Notes under the pieces: generated by a model
The model's database searches: none
Told to the model about the DNA's origin: nothing
Seen by the model: only the letters and a program-made list of their open reading frames with translations
Made by a program: the position numbers and the translations under genes
Part shown: positions 27,473-38,299 of the stretch, piece by piece
How the letters are laid out: every line of letters starts with the position of its first letter
Numbering within the stretch: position 1 is the first letter of the stretch
Source of the DNA: Chloropicon primus
Lineage: Eukaryota; Chlorophyta; Chloropicophyceae; Chloropicales; Chloropicaceae
Length of the DNA stretch: 64,000 nt
Direction: 5' to 3'
NCBI GenBank assembly: GCA_023205875.1
Contig: CP060755.1
Location: forward strand, 1,116,001-1,180,000

Positions 27473-28074
27473 AGGACGAAACCGACGTCAGCAGCTCTAA
27501 TGTAATTCATGTATTTCCCAAAAAACAGAAAACCCAATCCTGGCGATCAATCGATCGTCGCGGCATTGGCGATGCGATTGATCGTCCTCCACTCCCTCCA
27601 CTCCCTCCCTCCCTCCCTCAAGAAAATCAATCACTAACTTCATAGGAAGCAATGCCCCCCACCAACGGCTACCTCTTCTTGACTCCTCCCCCCTCTTGGT
27701 CTCTTGGTCTGGTCTTCCCCCCTCTCTCTCTCCTCCTGTCCCAAAATCTTTCCCTCTCCTCTTAATGCTTAATTAATTTTGTACGATGATTTTTTTTCGG
27801 GACGAGGAAAAGATGGAGGGGGGACCGAGGGAGGAAGGGGATTGTCCGTTGAAGGGAGACCAGTTGTGAGTTGGCACAGCAACGGCAACAGAACGAGGAC
27901 AAAGGCGTTGTCCCTAGAGACGGGCAAGGCGGGAGGTTGCCACGGGAGGTGAACGGGCTTGCGAGCGGACCCGGTGTCGCGGAAGAGGAGGAAAGGAACC
28001 AAGGAACGGACGTTTACGTTCGCCAAGTTTTTTGCATTTCGCATTCCTCGACCCTCGAGTGAGAGTTGTGCGCC
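27473..28074. other. Intergenic region, no gene seen
   Basis: About 600 bp, A/T-richer than its surroundings, with CTCC repeats near 27590-27620. It holds the 3' UTR of PUM3 and the promoter and 5' UTR of the GYF/coiled-coil gene. Confidence 0.5.
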
Positions 28075-30799
28075 ATGGTGCAAGGTGAGGCCTTTGTCGC
28101 AGGATTGGGTGCGAGGAGAGTGGGCGAACCCAGCCCTCGAATTTCGTGCACGCGTGTCGACTGACCTTTTGACTTTTCTTCCCAATGCAGCGCACGGAGG
28201 CGTGGGCGAGAAGCTGTGGTACTACATCGAAATTGTGGAGACCGACGACGTCAACGAGGTGAGTGGCGCTCCCCCGAGCTGGCGCGGGACAATTCCCTTG
28301 CGCTGGCCGTCCCTGACCTTTCTTGCCTCCCCCCGCTGCCTTCGAAAGTCGCCTGTGAAGCGGGTCGGCCCTCTCAACTTGGGCGAGCTGAAGCAAATCT
28401 ACCAAGGAGGCAAGCTGAACGATGAGACGTACATGTGGTGCGACGGTATGGGCGAGGAGTTCAAGCAACTGAAGGACATAGCCGAGCTGCGAAGTGCGCT
28501 GATGACCGGAGAGATGTCGGACGCCCCGATTGGAATCTCGAACAACATAGACTTGCAGAGGGCGTCTTGGTACTACAAGGACAAGATGGGCGCAAAGCAA
28601 GGCCCCACGGTGTTCAACACGCTGAAGCTCATTTGGGACTTTGGGGATGACGTGGACGAGAGCACCCCGGTCTTCACGGACGGGATGGACAAGTTCTACC
28701 CGATCAGCCAAATTCCAAGCCTCTACAAGGCCCTCGCCTTTGGCCAAGTCCCCGCAAGTCCGGTGGGAGGCCTTTACCCTGAGCAGAACACCCTCGCGGA
28801 GGCAGTGGCCAAGGGAGCGAACGTGGAGCTCGAGCAGAAGAGGCAGTTGCTCGAGGCGAAGGAGGCCGAGCTGAAGGCCAGGGAGGAGAGCGTCAACCTC
28901 AAGGAGGCTGCCACGCCAGCCGACGGCAGAGACAACAGACCCTACGCTTTCACGGAGACGAGGAGGAGGACCAGGCGCACCCCGTACAGCGGGCCCCCGA
29001 GGCGCCCCGCCGCAGATCTCACCGAGAGCGAGCTAGACGACGAGAGCGATGCCCAAGTCACCAGGGTGAGCTCCATGCCCGGCTACGACTCTGTGATCTC
29101 TGACGTGGAGACCGAGAACCCCATCTTCGGACGTCTCAAGGGAAAGAGCTCTCAGTTCGTCAACGGCGAGAGGCGTGGCCTCTTCTCCACGAGGAAGGTC
29201 GGCCAGAAGCTGATTCTCTCTGGAGTGGACGCGTCCGATTCCGAGACCGTCGAGACGGTGACGAGGAGATCCACGAGGTCGAGCAAGAAGTCCTCGAGCG
29301 CCCGCAAGACGGGAATGTTCAAGCCCCTCTCGAAGAACCTGACGTGGAGCTCGTCCCACAGGTCTGGCAGGGTGGGAGGCCCGATGACGGACACGTCCCA
29401 AAACGCGCAATCGAGCATCTACAACGTTTTCCAGGAGGAGATGAGGACGCTGGAAGAGGAGTACTCCAAGTGCAGGGTGAGGCTAGAGCAAGAGTACGAG
29501 GAGCAGCACGAGGTCTTGGGGAAGAGGCTGGACGCGGAGGCCAGGAAAGTTCAGGAGCTTCAGATGCAGTCGGCCCAGCTGCAAAAGGACTACGAGCAGG
29601 GAGTGTACAAGATGCAGCGCGAGTACAAGTTGTTCCAGAAGGAGAAGAAGGTGAACCAGGAGGAAGTCAACAAGATGAAGTCCCACGTGGAAGCGATTCA
29701 GTTGAAGGCCGAGGAGGAGAGGAAGTCGATCATGGCACACGCAGAGAAGCTGGAGGGCGAGCTCCAGGGGGACAAGGAGAAGCAGGACCTGGAGTGGGAG
29801 TCCCTGAAGAAGGAGAAGAAGAGGCTCGAGGACGCCAAGAAGGCCCTCCTGGCCGAGAAGAAGCACATAGAGCACGTCGCCAAGGACGAGAGGGAGGACA
29901 CCGAGAGGGAGAGGACAAAGCTAGAGGAGGACATGAAGGCCTTCCAGGAGTACAAGGAGGAGGTGGAGAAATTTTTGGAAGTGCAGCAAAACATCATGAA
30001 GACCGAGCAGGAGGAGTTCATCAAGAGCCGCGCCTCAGAGCTGGCCAAGCTCAACGATTTGCAGGGTGCTGCCCAGAACGAGAAGAACGTCTTCGAGCAG
30101 CGCATCAAGGAGTTCGAGAAGGACCGCGCGATGCAAGAGTACGACTACACCCAGAAGGACAACTACTTGGACATCCACCACCAGAAGCTGGAGACGGACC
30201 GCAGGAATTTCGAGGAGTACAGGGCGCAGATGGAGGCAGAGCTCGAAGGGGAGAGAAAGAAGCTGTCGGAACACATCGCGACCTTGGAGGCCCGAGAACA
30301 GATGAACAGGGACCTCCTCGACACGGACAAGAGGAAGTTGCTGAGGGAGAAGGAAGCCCTCATAGCGGAGGTGCAGTCGGAGAAGGCCCGGATCGACGAG
30401 CAGAGAATAGAGCAAGCTAGGAAGACGGTGGAGATGCAGCAGCAGATCAGGAGGCTCCAGGATCAGCTCGTTGCGATCCACCCCAACGCCGGGAGGATGT
30501 ACTCGCAGCAGGAGGTTTCCGCCCCACCCACCTTGCCCGCGGCCTCCTTCACGCCCAGCGGAAGGACTTTTGTCAAGGTCTACGTCCACTCGGGCGACGA
30601 TAGCAACTACTTGGGGAACGTCGAGCTGGTGCCCACCGTCACGCTCGGAGATTTGAGGGGCAGCATTAAGGATAAATTCTCCCTTCCACCGTCTTTCAAG
30701 CTGAAGAGGAGGAAGATTCCCATCCGCCCGGCCCAGGACCACCACCTGGCCACCGACTTTCTCAAAAGCAACGACGACTTCCTTGTCGTCGACTATTGA
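28075..30799 (+). CDS. GYF-like/coiled-coil/beta-grasp-like protein, unassigned
   Basis: Three exons: 28075-28084, 28191-28258 and 28349-30799. Both introns have GTGAGG/GTGAGT donors, CTGAC branch motifs and AG acceptors, and the phases match. The 842-residue product starts MVQAHGG. Residues about 10-80 ('KLWYYIEIV...VGPLNLGELKQIYQGGKL') and 98-150 ('ASWYYKDKMGAKQGP...PVFTDGMDKFYPIS') resemble two GYF_2-type modules, which bind Pro-rich or partner peptides. Residues 190-370 are disordered and basic. About 385-745 is a long, highly charged coiled coil. The last ~75 residues ('TFVKVYVHSGDD...LKSNDDFLVVDY') form a beta-rich domain that looks like a ubiquitin-like or DCX-like grasp. A structural or tethering role is inferred; no family assigned. 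Confidence 0.75.
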
Positions 30800-31075
30800 T
30801 CATTATGAAGCTAGCTAGCTATTTAATCATTAATAGCAATGTAACCAACCAAACAATAATAAAGAGAGAGGCGAGGGAGAGAAAGGTTGGAGGGAGGCAA
30901 TCCCAACATCAAGTAAGAGTAATGATGGATGAGGAGGAGGATGTTCTGTTCTTCCACCCCCACCACCCCTTTTTCTTCTCTTCTTGGAGGAGGGGGGAAC
31001 GAAATGCGAAAGGGGTGGAGGGGTGGGAGTGTCAACATTTTTTTTAAGCGGCGACGACGGCAAGAGCGAGGCGAG

Positions 31076-31897
31076 ATGGGGAAGACGAAGCGGAACTACA
31101 CCCTGAAGAGCAAGAAGGGCCAGGCGAGGAAGTTCGCCGAGAGGGCGTCGGACATTACGGAGGCTGCGGAGCCGTCCACGAGCGCGGAGGACTTCGAGGA
31201 CCCCTTTGGCGTGAAGCTGGCGCTGTGGGACTTTGGGCAGTGCGACAGGAAGAGGTGCACGGGCCTCCGCTTGGTCCGCCACAAGCTCGTGAGGGAGATG
31301 CGAATGAAGCAGAGGTTCGCCGGAGTCTGCCTCAGCCCCCTCGGGAGGGAGTGCGTTTCGAGGGGCGACGCGCCCTTCATCGCGGAGCACGGCCTGTCCG
31401 TGGTGGACTGCTCCTGGAACAGGATCGAGGAGACCCCGATAGCCAAGATTCGCTGCGGGCCCCCGAAACTGCTTCCCTTCCTCGTGGCCGCCAACCCTGT
31501 GAACTACGGCCGTCCCGCAAAGCTGACCTGCGCGGAGGCTCTGGCGGCCGCCCTGTACATCTGCGGCTGGAAGGAGCAGTCGCACTCCCTCATGTCCAAG
31601 TTCAAGTGGGGGCACGCCTTCTTCTCCCTCAACCACGAGTACCTCGAAGCCTATTCCGAGTGCAGCAGCGCCGAGGAGGTTATCGTGGCCCAGAACAGAA
31701 TCCTTCAAGGGGACCCCGCGGGGAACTCCGAGGCCCAGAGGAGGCTGATGGACTTGCCCGAATACCCGTCCGACTCTGACTCGAACACCAGCGACGGCGA
31801 AGCGGAAGCCCCGGAGAGTAGTCCGGTGAGCGTGGGGGCGAGAGTCCCCAAGCCTTGCGAGGAGGAACTGCTGGTACTTGGGTTCGTTGATAAATAA
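31076..31897 (+). CDS. TSR3: TSR3, 18S rRNA aminocarboxypropyltransferase
   Basis: 273 residues from the ATG at 31076. A basic nucleolar-type N-terminus is followed by the family blocks 'WDFGQCDRKRCTGLRLVRH', 'LSPLGRECVSRGD', 'GLSVVDCSWNRI' and 'LPFLVAANPVNYGRPAKLTC', then 'EALAAALYICGW'. These form the SPOUT-like fold with the SAM pocket. TSR3 transfers the 3-amino-3-carboxypropyl group of SAM to the hypermodified pseudouridine in helix 31 of 18S rRNA, a late step in small-subunit maturation. The C-terminal ~40 residues are acidic and disordered, as in eukaryotic homologues. Intronless. It fits with PUM3 nearby as part of general ribosome biogenesis, though not as an operon. Confidence 0.95.
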   Translation: MGKTKRNYTLKSKKGQARKFAERASDITEAAEPSTSAEDFEDPFGVKLALWDFGQCDRKRCTGLRLVRHKLVREMRMKQRFAGVCLSPLGRECVSRGDAPFIAEHGLSVVDCSWNRIEETPIAKIRCGPPKLLPFLVAANPVNYGRPAKLTCAEALAAALYICGWKEQSHSLMSKFKWGHAFFSLNHEYLEAYSECSSAEEVIVAQNRILQGDPAGNSEAQRRLMDLPEYPSDSDSNTSDGEAEAPESSPVSVGARVPKPCEEELLVLGFVDK

Positions 31898-31959
31898 TAG
31901 ATTGAGAGTTATTGATTGAGTTATTGATTGATTGTGGAAATAATAAAGTAATAAGGATG

Positions 31960-31990
<31 letters not shown>

Positions 31991-32519
31991 ACGAACTATT
32001 ATTCTGCTCGCGACAACCATTGCAGAGTGAGAGAGAGGGGGGGGGGGCGAACGAGCGAGCGAGCGAGGAGTCGAGGAGTGATCCCACCCCCCACCGTCCA
32101 TCATCCCCTTGCTTGATTTCGATTGATTTCGGGACAGAGAGAGGGAGAGAGAGAGAGAGAGAGAGAGATGCTGAGCTGAATCTGTATCCACTTACCCCTC
32201 CCTCCCTCCACCATCACTCCACCATCACTCCACCATCCATCCATTACCATCACCCTCACCATCAGTCCGATCATCATTCTGGTTTCTCCCAGGCTGGGCT
32301 GGTGAGAGAGAGAGAAGAGAGGAAGGGGCCTTGGCTGCAGCTGCGGTGCACAGAGGGGGAGAAGGGAACGGGAGAGGGTTGGCGTGCATCCCCTTTGCTG
32401 TTCCAGCTTGGGGTTTCGGTCCGCGCGCCTGCGCCGTGCGAGCCTCGGGGGGTTCGCGAAAGAGCGCGTGAGGTCGGTCGGTTTTTTGGGGGGATCTGGA
32501 GCGGAGCTTCTGGGAGCCG
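31898..32519. other. Intergenic region with microsatellites
   Basis: About 620 bp containing a (CA)n run (about 31958-31991), a GA run (about 32134-32168) and CACCATC repeats (about 32210-32260). No gene seen. It presumably includes the 5' leader of the HIG1-like gene. Confidence 0.6.
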
Positions 32520-32866
32520 ATGGAGGGGGACCAAAGCGACAAGTTCCTGGAGTGGAAGCGGTGGGTTTCTCATCACAAGCTCCAGACCGTGGGATCCCTT
32601 TGGGTAGGCTTGATGGTGGCGAACTTTGCGTTCCAGTGCACCAGGCCGGTGCCCCTGCAACTCAAGCTCATTCACTCGAGAGTGTACTCTCAGTTCGGTA
32701 CGTCCAGCACTCTTCCGCTGATCCGTCGGTCCTTTCCCTGCTCACTGACCCTTCGATTTCCTTCCTTACCCTCCCTGACGCAGTCACCGTGGGCGCAGTG
32801 GCTTGCATAGGGATCGCGGAGGCTCTGGAACCCAACATCAAGCAGAAGAAGGAGGAGGACTTGTGA
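32520..32866 (+). CDS. Plant-type HIG1 domain protein (mitochondrial inner membrane)
   Basis: Two exons, 32520-32697 and 32784-32866. The intron has a GTACGT donor, CTGAC motifs and a GACGCAG acceptor, and the joined frame is open for 86 residues. The product has 'WVSHHKLQTVGSLWVG', a first membrane span, 'LKLIHSRVYSQ', a second span 'VTVGAVACIGIAEAL' and a charged tail. This is the pattern of plant HIG1/RCF1-like small proteins, with a short N-terminal helix, two spans and the 'LIHARM/LIHSRV' motif between them. HIG1 proteins associate with respiratory supercomplexes and cytochrome oxidase. The intron lies exactly between the conserved 'SRVYSQ' motif and the second span. Confidence 0.8.
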
Positions 32867-33046
32867 TGACTGGGCCGGTCGCTGCGGGAAGAAGATGAAG
32901 ATGCACGCGTAACGTTTTTTGTTTGTTTGTTTGTTGTTGTACACTGTCTGTCTGTTTAGGGCATTTATTGATATATTGATATTATTCGTTTTTTCTACGC
33001 AATTGCTAGTGTGTGGGTCGACTTGACTTCCCGACGAGCACTTCAT

Positions 33047-33624
<578 letters not shown>

Positions 33625-33690
33625 CTCTGCTGTCGATCTTGAGGATGTTCGTGGACAAAGGAGGATCTCGATCTCTTGGCCAATAACAGA

Positions 33691-33721
<31 letters not shown>

Positions 33722-33758
33722 TTGAAGGGGGTTGGTTTTGTTTGCTTGAACGGGAAGG

Positions 33759-34462
33759 ATGAACCAGGTTGGATTGGGAGGGAGAGGCAGCGCTTGCTGC
33801 ACGAGCGCGAGGCCCCGCGTCACCATCGCCAGGTCGCAGGGGGTGCTCCGCGCCAGGAGGTAGGACAAGATGCCAGCCCAGCCCAGTGGGCACATCCACC
33901 ACAAAAAGGCCTTTGTGGGGGGGCGCGCGGAAGAACCTGACGCACAGCACTCTCTCACACTTCTTTCTGACCTGTCTCTGTCTCTGTCTCTCTGCGCGCG
34001 CGTGTGTGTGTGTGCGCGTTCGTGTTTTTCGTGCGCGTGGGCTCAGTTCTTGCAGCGTTGGGGCGTGGCAGACCAGGAGGACGAGGAGGAGTCCGGTGGC
34101 TGTTCACGCAGGAAGGGATCCTCAGGGAAAGCTCACCCGCGACGCCGAGCCTGACCAGTAAGTGCAGTTGACCACCGCTTCTTGGATTTGCGGGACGACG
34201 ATTGCTGACACGCTTTCGCTTCCCTGTTTTCACGCGGACGCACCAGGTACTGGATGGACAAGAACACGAAGGAGGGAAAGTCTCCCTTCGAAGATCCAAT
34301 GGCGATCATCGGGATATTCGGTAAGTGCCATGCACCCACCTCGGCGGCTTCAGGGACTGACCTTGCTTGACGACGACGTTCTCGTTCTCTTCAGGCCTCT
34401 TGTCCCCCTTTGTGATTCTGGGGATCGCGATAGCGGTGGGGTACGTCGAGATCGGAGGCTGA
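33759..34462 (+). CDS. Small probable thylakoid membrane protein with transit peptide
   Basis: Four exons, 33759-33859, 34047-34157, 34247-34320 and 34395-34462, joined in agreeing phases (2, 2, 1). All three introns carry CTGAC and AG acceptors. The product is 117 residues. The first ~52 residues (MNQVGLGGRGSACCTSARPR...SPVAVHA) look like a chloroplast transit peptide with a likely cleavage site after VHA. The mature part, 'GRDPQGKLTRDAEPDQYW' followed by 'PFEDPMAIIGIFG' and 'LLSPFVILGIAIAVGYVEIGG', ends in a single or hairpin membrane segment. The size and layout recall small nuclear-encoded photosystem or thylakoid proteins, but I cannot name it. Mitochondrial targeting remains possible. 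Confidence 0.65.
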
Positions 34463-34838
34463 GAGCGCACGCGACGGCGACGGACGTGAGAACCAAGACA
34501 CCAAGACCGCGACATGCTTGCTTGTAATAAAAGTGGACTGATTTGTCATCATCATCATCATCATCAACAACAACAACAACATCAACATCAACATCATCGA
34601 GTCGTAGGAAAAAAACAACGGAAAAAGCAAAGGAAACGGGATTGCGTCGTGCCAATGCCGCACCTCGATACTACTCGTCCGTCCCCGAAGAGGACTGAGT
34701 TGCCTCATGGCATCTGCATGCACCTTTGCATGCACCTCTGCCCCCTAGGCCCTTGGGGGGAAGAGAATTTTGTTTTGTTTTTTCTGGGGGAAGGAAGGAA
34801 GGTCGATGCCCTTTTCGGGCGATCACCCAGCCGCGCCG
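34463..34838. other. Intergenic region with trinucleotide repeats
   Basis: About 375 bp containing ATC and AAC/ATC triplet repeats (about 34545-34597). No gene is seen. Confidence 0.55.
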
Positions 34839-36243
34839 ATGACGGAGAGAGGAGGAGGAGGCCGGGGACTGACCCTCGTGGATCTTCCGGTAAGCACGAC
34901 GTCGCACGCAAAGGGTTTCTTTCTTTCCAAGAAGGGACGGAGTTGTTCTTCGCGCTTCGCTTTTGGATGCACTGACTGACTCAAGTCTCGCTCGAGCAGG
35001 ACGAGCTGCTCACGTACATCTTCATCAAGCTGGACTACCGGTCCCTGGCGCGAGTGGAAGAGTGCTGCAAAATCTTTCGGCGCAACGGTGAGTAAAAGCG
35101 ACGACTCGAATCGTGTGCGTGGGCATGTGCTGCGTGTGGGGCATGTGTTCTTGTACAATGACGGGGGTAATACAAGGCTGTTTTCGTTTTGGCGAGGGAC
35201 TGACTCGACTCGATGATGACTCGGGTGTCCCCCGCAATCACACACACACACACACAGTCCACGTGAATCAGATATGGAAGAGGACCATTGATACGCGTTA
35301 TGGTTGCCTCAGCGTGTTTTTGCGCAGCCAGTACGGCATCTTGGTCAGCAGCGGGACGGAGTACTACGACCAGAGCTTCCTCATCAAGTGCCTGGTGGCG
35401 AACGTGAGCAAGGCGGCCGAGGAGGCGAGCGCCATGATGGAGAGGCGCGAGAAGGAAGCGGAGGACGCCAGGGAGGAGGAGGAGGGGGGGGGCGTGGAGT
35501 TGCCGATACTGGACGACGAGGGAGGGGAGGGAAAGGAGAAGGACGACCGGGGCAGGGAGGAAGAGACGCTGATCCACAGGGCGATCGAGGCCACGTCGAC
35601 GGACCACCCCGAGGAGAGCATCCACAACGTCCTGTCCCTCGAGACCAGGGTGCTGAGCTCCTTCTTCAAGCTTTGCTACTGGTCGAGCAAGGGTTCCGAG
35701 AACCCAATGGCGGGCGACGCCCTCGTGTTCAAGCTCAAGTACCCCCTGGCGGTGGTCAGCTCGATCCAGATCCGCCCCTTCGAGGCCCACTTCCAGAGGG
35801 GGTCCCCGATCTACGCCCCGATGTTCGTCCGGTTCTCCTTTGGGGACGGGAAGTGCGAGACCACGGACTTGGCGAGCCCGGGGGATGTGATGGGCTGCGA
35901 TCGCACGAACGGCAGCTCGGCCACGAGCAGCGGGGGCCTCCTGGGTTGGAACTGGACCTCGAAGCTGTACCCCATGGCCCCGGTGAACTCCCTGCAGGAG
36001 TTCAAGCTCTCTCCGACCCTGTGCTGCGGGGGGTACGTGAGGGTCGAGCTGCTGGGAAGGACGCAGAAGCAGGAGATCGACAACCTGTACTACGTCTGCC
36101 TCTCGTTCGTCAAGGTCCTCGGCAAGCCGGTTTTAGGGTTTAACATCATCAAGAAGAACGACTCGGACCAGCTCATCAGCACGAAGAGTTGGGACGGGGG
36201 GGAGGACGTCTGTGTGCCAAGCCTCGTGTATGGGGCTAGCTGA
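34839..36243 (+). CDS. F-box protein (plant At4g00755-like)
   Basis: Three exons: 34839-34889, 35000-35087 and 35258-36243. The introns have GTAAGC/GTGAGT donors and CTGAC motifs; intron 2 has a (CA)n tract running straight into the acceptor. The product is 374 residues. Residues about 12-50 form the F-box ('VDLPDELLTYIFIKLDYRSLARVEECCKIF'-type pattern, L/P at the start and W-containing end). A Glu-rich loop follows (about 105-150). The C-terminal ~230 residues include 'VLSLETRVLSSFFKLCYWSSKG' and 'IQIRPFEAHFQRGSPIYAP', a substrate-recognition domain I associate with plant F-box proteins of the At4g00755 type. It would act as a specificity subunit of an SCF ubiquitin ligase. About 35 bp of its 3' end reappear downstream near 36515 and 36820. 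Confidence 0.78.
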
Positions 36244-36652
36244 GCTAGTGTGGGCTATTAGGATTAGGATTAGGGGGGGTGATGATGATGATGATGATGA
36301 CCAACTAGGGGAGTCTTGGTGGCCATTATGGACAGACGAGGTCAAAAAATTCGCGGGAACGCCTTTCTCTGCGGAGGACACCTCTTTCATCTCTTTAACC
36401 TCCCTGGGTGTGCAGGACAGTAGGGGGTTAGGTTAGGGGCACACGCATGCAAGCACAAAGAGAGACAAAAGATGGGGAACGAAATCAAAGACCCCGACCA
36501 TTTGGGGAAGAGGAAGAGTTGGGCCGGGGGGGGAGGACGTCTGTGTGCCCAAGGGGAGTCTGGTGGTGGTGGTCATTATTATTCACCTTTTTCTTCTTCT
36601 TTTGTTGTACAACACTTGCCTTTATCATATTACTCTTTGCTTTTGACCCTTG
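36244..36652. repeat. Rearranged spacer with copies of the F-box 3' end and of the MED6 3' flank
   Basis: Sequence 36186-36222 (end of the F-box CDS) recurs with few changes at about 36513-36550 and at about 36820-36855. The next ~100 bp of each downstream copy, 'GGTGGTGGTCATTATTATTC' through the poly-T/C and 'CATATTACTC', are nearly identical between 36550-36652 and 36850-36946. No gene is seen. Confidence 0.7.
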
Positions 36653-36811
36653 TGAGGGCTCGCTGTAGAGCGCCCGCGCCTCCCCGAAGGCCCCCCGAAG
36701 GCTGGACAGAAGCCGCCCCGACCTCCCCCCAAGGACAGCGTCCAGGGTGGCCGCCTGGAAGACCGTCCCGTCCAGCACGTAGTACACCGCCGCGCCCTTG
36801 GCCCTCCCCGG
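36653..36811 (-). pseudogene. MED6: Partial duplicate of MED6
   Basis: About 158 bp nearly identical to 37039-37196 inside the MED6 gene. It covers the codons from 'GRAKGAAVYYVLDG' to 'ARALYSEPSQ' with one visible amino-acid change (Tyr to Ser, 'LLSSLRG' against 'LLYSLRG'). Upstream and downstream MED6 sequence is missing. The 92-bp stretch encoding the end of MED6 (36947-37038) is absent, and the flanking 3' segment is joined directly at a short TTGTG-like overlap. This is a recent local duplication with an internal deletion, and the piece has no start. Confidence 0.8.
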
Positions 36812-36919
36812 AGTTGGGCCGGGGGGGGAGGACGTCTGTGTGCCCAAGGGGAGTCTGGTGGTGGTGGTCATTATTATTCACCTTTTTCTTCTTCTTTTGT
36901 TGTACAACACTTGCCTTTA

Positions 36920-37399
36920 TCATATTACTCTTTGCTTTTGACCCTTGCTCGGGTTGAAGAAGTTGGAGAGGAGCCTGTCCGCCGCCCTCTCGTGCTCGGC
37001 CTTCTCCTCCGGGGCGGCCAACCCCCCCGGAGAACTTTGTGAGGGCTCGCTGTAGAGCGCCCGCGCCTCCCCGAAGGCCCCCCGAAGGCTGTACAGAAGC
37101 CGCCCCGACCTCCCCCCAAGGACAGCGTCCAGGGTGGCCGCCTGGAAGACCGTCCCGTCCAGCACGTAGTACACCGCCGCGCCCTTAGCCCTCCCCGTCG
37201 CGGGGTCCCTCCCCTGCTTCTGCACCACGTACAGGTGGGGCTCCTGCTCCTCCACCATCACGTAGGCCTCGCTCGCGCTCCGAGGGGGCCTGTAGAAAGG
37301 AGAGCGAGAAAAGTACTCGAGGACGTTGTACTTGGAAAGAACGTTGTGCGCCAGCCAGGCGTCGTCCTTGAAAGCGGTCGTCGTCAAGCTGCACATCAT
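36920..37399 (-). CDS. MED6: Mediator subunit 6
   Basis: 159 residues from the ATG at 37399 (MMCSLTTTAF). It contains the MED6 signature: 'DDAWLAHNVLSKYNVLEYFS' followed by 'RSPFY', then 'EAYVMVEEQEPHLYVVQKQ', 'AAVYYVLDGTVFQAATLDAVLGG' split over two strands, and a C-terminal helix. MED6 is a head-module subunit of Mediator that contacts RNA polymerase II. The protein is short; animal and plant MED6 are about 200-250 residues. Its final residues (KGQKQRVI) are encoded inside the segment that is duplicated at 36550-36652, so the C-terminus may have been reshaped by the local duplication. An upstream exon cannot be excluded. Confidence 0.85.
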   Translation of the reverse strand: MMCSLTTTAFKDDAWLAHNVLSKYNVLEYFSRSPFYRPPRSASEAYVMVEEQEPHLYVVQKQGRDPATGRAKGAAVYYVLDGTVFQAATLDAVLGGRSGRLLYSLRGAFGEARALYSEPSQSSPGGLAAPEEKAEHERAADRLLSNFFNPSKGQKQRVI

Positions 37400-37692
37400 C
37401 GAGTGAGGAGGAGCAGCAACTGTGTGGGGTTGTTGTTGGGGTTGTCGTGGAGGATCTGATGGGATTGAAAGACAACAACAAGAACAAGGAGAAGGAACAG
37501 CAACTCTGGGGGGGGGGGTGCGTAGGACTGCCACGAGGTCCTCCGCCCTCCGCCTCTGTGGTTCCGTTCCTCCTGGCGTACGTGCCGTGGGGATGTGGTC
37601 TGCCCTGCAGCTGGTACTCCTGGGAAAGTCGGAAAAGTCGAGGAAGAAGGAGAATATCTATTGAAAATTCGAACAATTTAACAAGTCAACAC

Positions 37693-37802
37693 GGGGGTGT
37701 AGCTCACATGGTAGAGCGTTCCCTTAGCATGTAGAAATCACACCTTGAAGTGTCTCCAAGCTAAAATGGGAAAGGTACGGGGATCGATACCCTGCACCTC
37801 CA
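37693..37802 (+). tRNA. tRNA-Ala(AGC), intron-containing, copy 1
   Basis: Mature length 73 plus a 37-nt intron. The acceptor stem GGGGGTG/CACCTCC includes the G3:U70 alanine identity pair, with A73. D-arm GCTC/GAGC, anticodon stem TTCCC/GGGAA, loop TTAGCAT (anticodon AGC), T-arm CGGGG/CCCTG. The intron lies after position 37 and contains GCTAA, which pairs with TTAGC of the anticodon loop, as in nuclear pre-tRNAs. It also has an ACAC/GTGT hairpin. A T-rich run follows the 3' end (Pol III terminator). Confidence 0.93.
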
Positions 37803-38224
37803 TTTTTTTTGTCTCGCAAAGGAAAGGAAGAATTGAAGGGTCCTGGCTCCTCAACCATCCGACTGACGTTAGTTATGCAGGGTCACAATCGTTAAGGCGG
37901 GTCCTGGCTCCTCAACCATTCCAGAACGTCAAGGTGACCTCCTGCAGCTGCCCCTTCACAACAAGTCCTCCGTTCCCCAATCCCAAGGCGGGTCTTGGCT
38001 CCGAGCCCCAAACTCCAAAACATCCACATGACCTTGAGGCAGCTGCATATTCACAGTCACGAGTCATGTGAAGAACCACCGTCCTGGCGCCACCCCGGCC
38101 GCCTCTCCTGGACTCCACCACCTTGACCCCAATCACCCACTTGCAGGGCAGCGGGCAGCCGTGCGGTGGCACTCGGAACAAGCCTGGACACCAACGCTGC
38201 GCGGTTCCACCGCCCTGGGGTACC

Positions 38225-38299
38225 CGTGTAGCTCACATGGTAGAGCGTTCCCTTAGCATGTAGAAATCACACCTTGGCTCTCCAAGCTACGGGGCGATG
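38225..38299 (+). pseudogene. Truncated tRNA-Ala pseudogene
   Basis: It keeps the D-arm, anticodon stem and loop and the first part of the intron, but the start of the acceptor stem is altered (CCGTGTAGC). The 3' half after CCAAGCTA is replaced by CGGGGCGATGAAGG, so no T-arm or 3' acceptor strand can form. Confidence 0.85.

Noticed and set aside
33769-33958. Hydrophobic minus-strand frame 'FLWWMCPLGWAGILSYLLA'
   Set aside because: It overlaps exon 1 of the plastid-type gene on the plus strand. No splice phase joins it to the exons at 33.0-33.6 kb, whereas the shorter gene model fits in all phases.
36250-36440. Telomere-like GGATTAGGATTAGGGG and GGGTTAGGTTAGGGG
   Set aside because: Only two or three irregular units each; not a tract long enough to call an interstitial telomere repeat.
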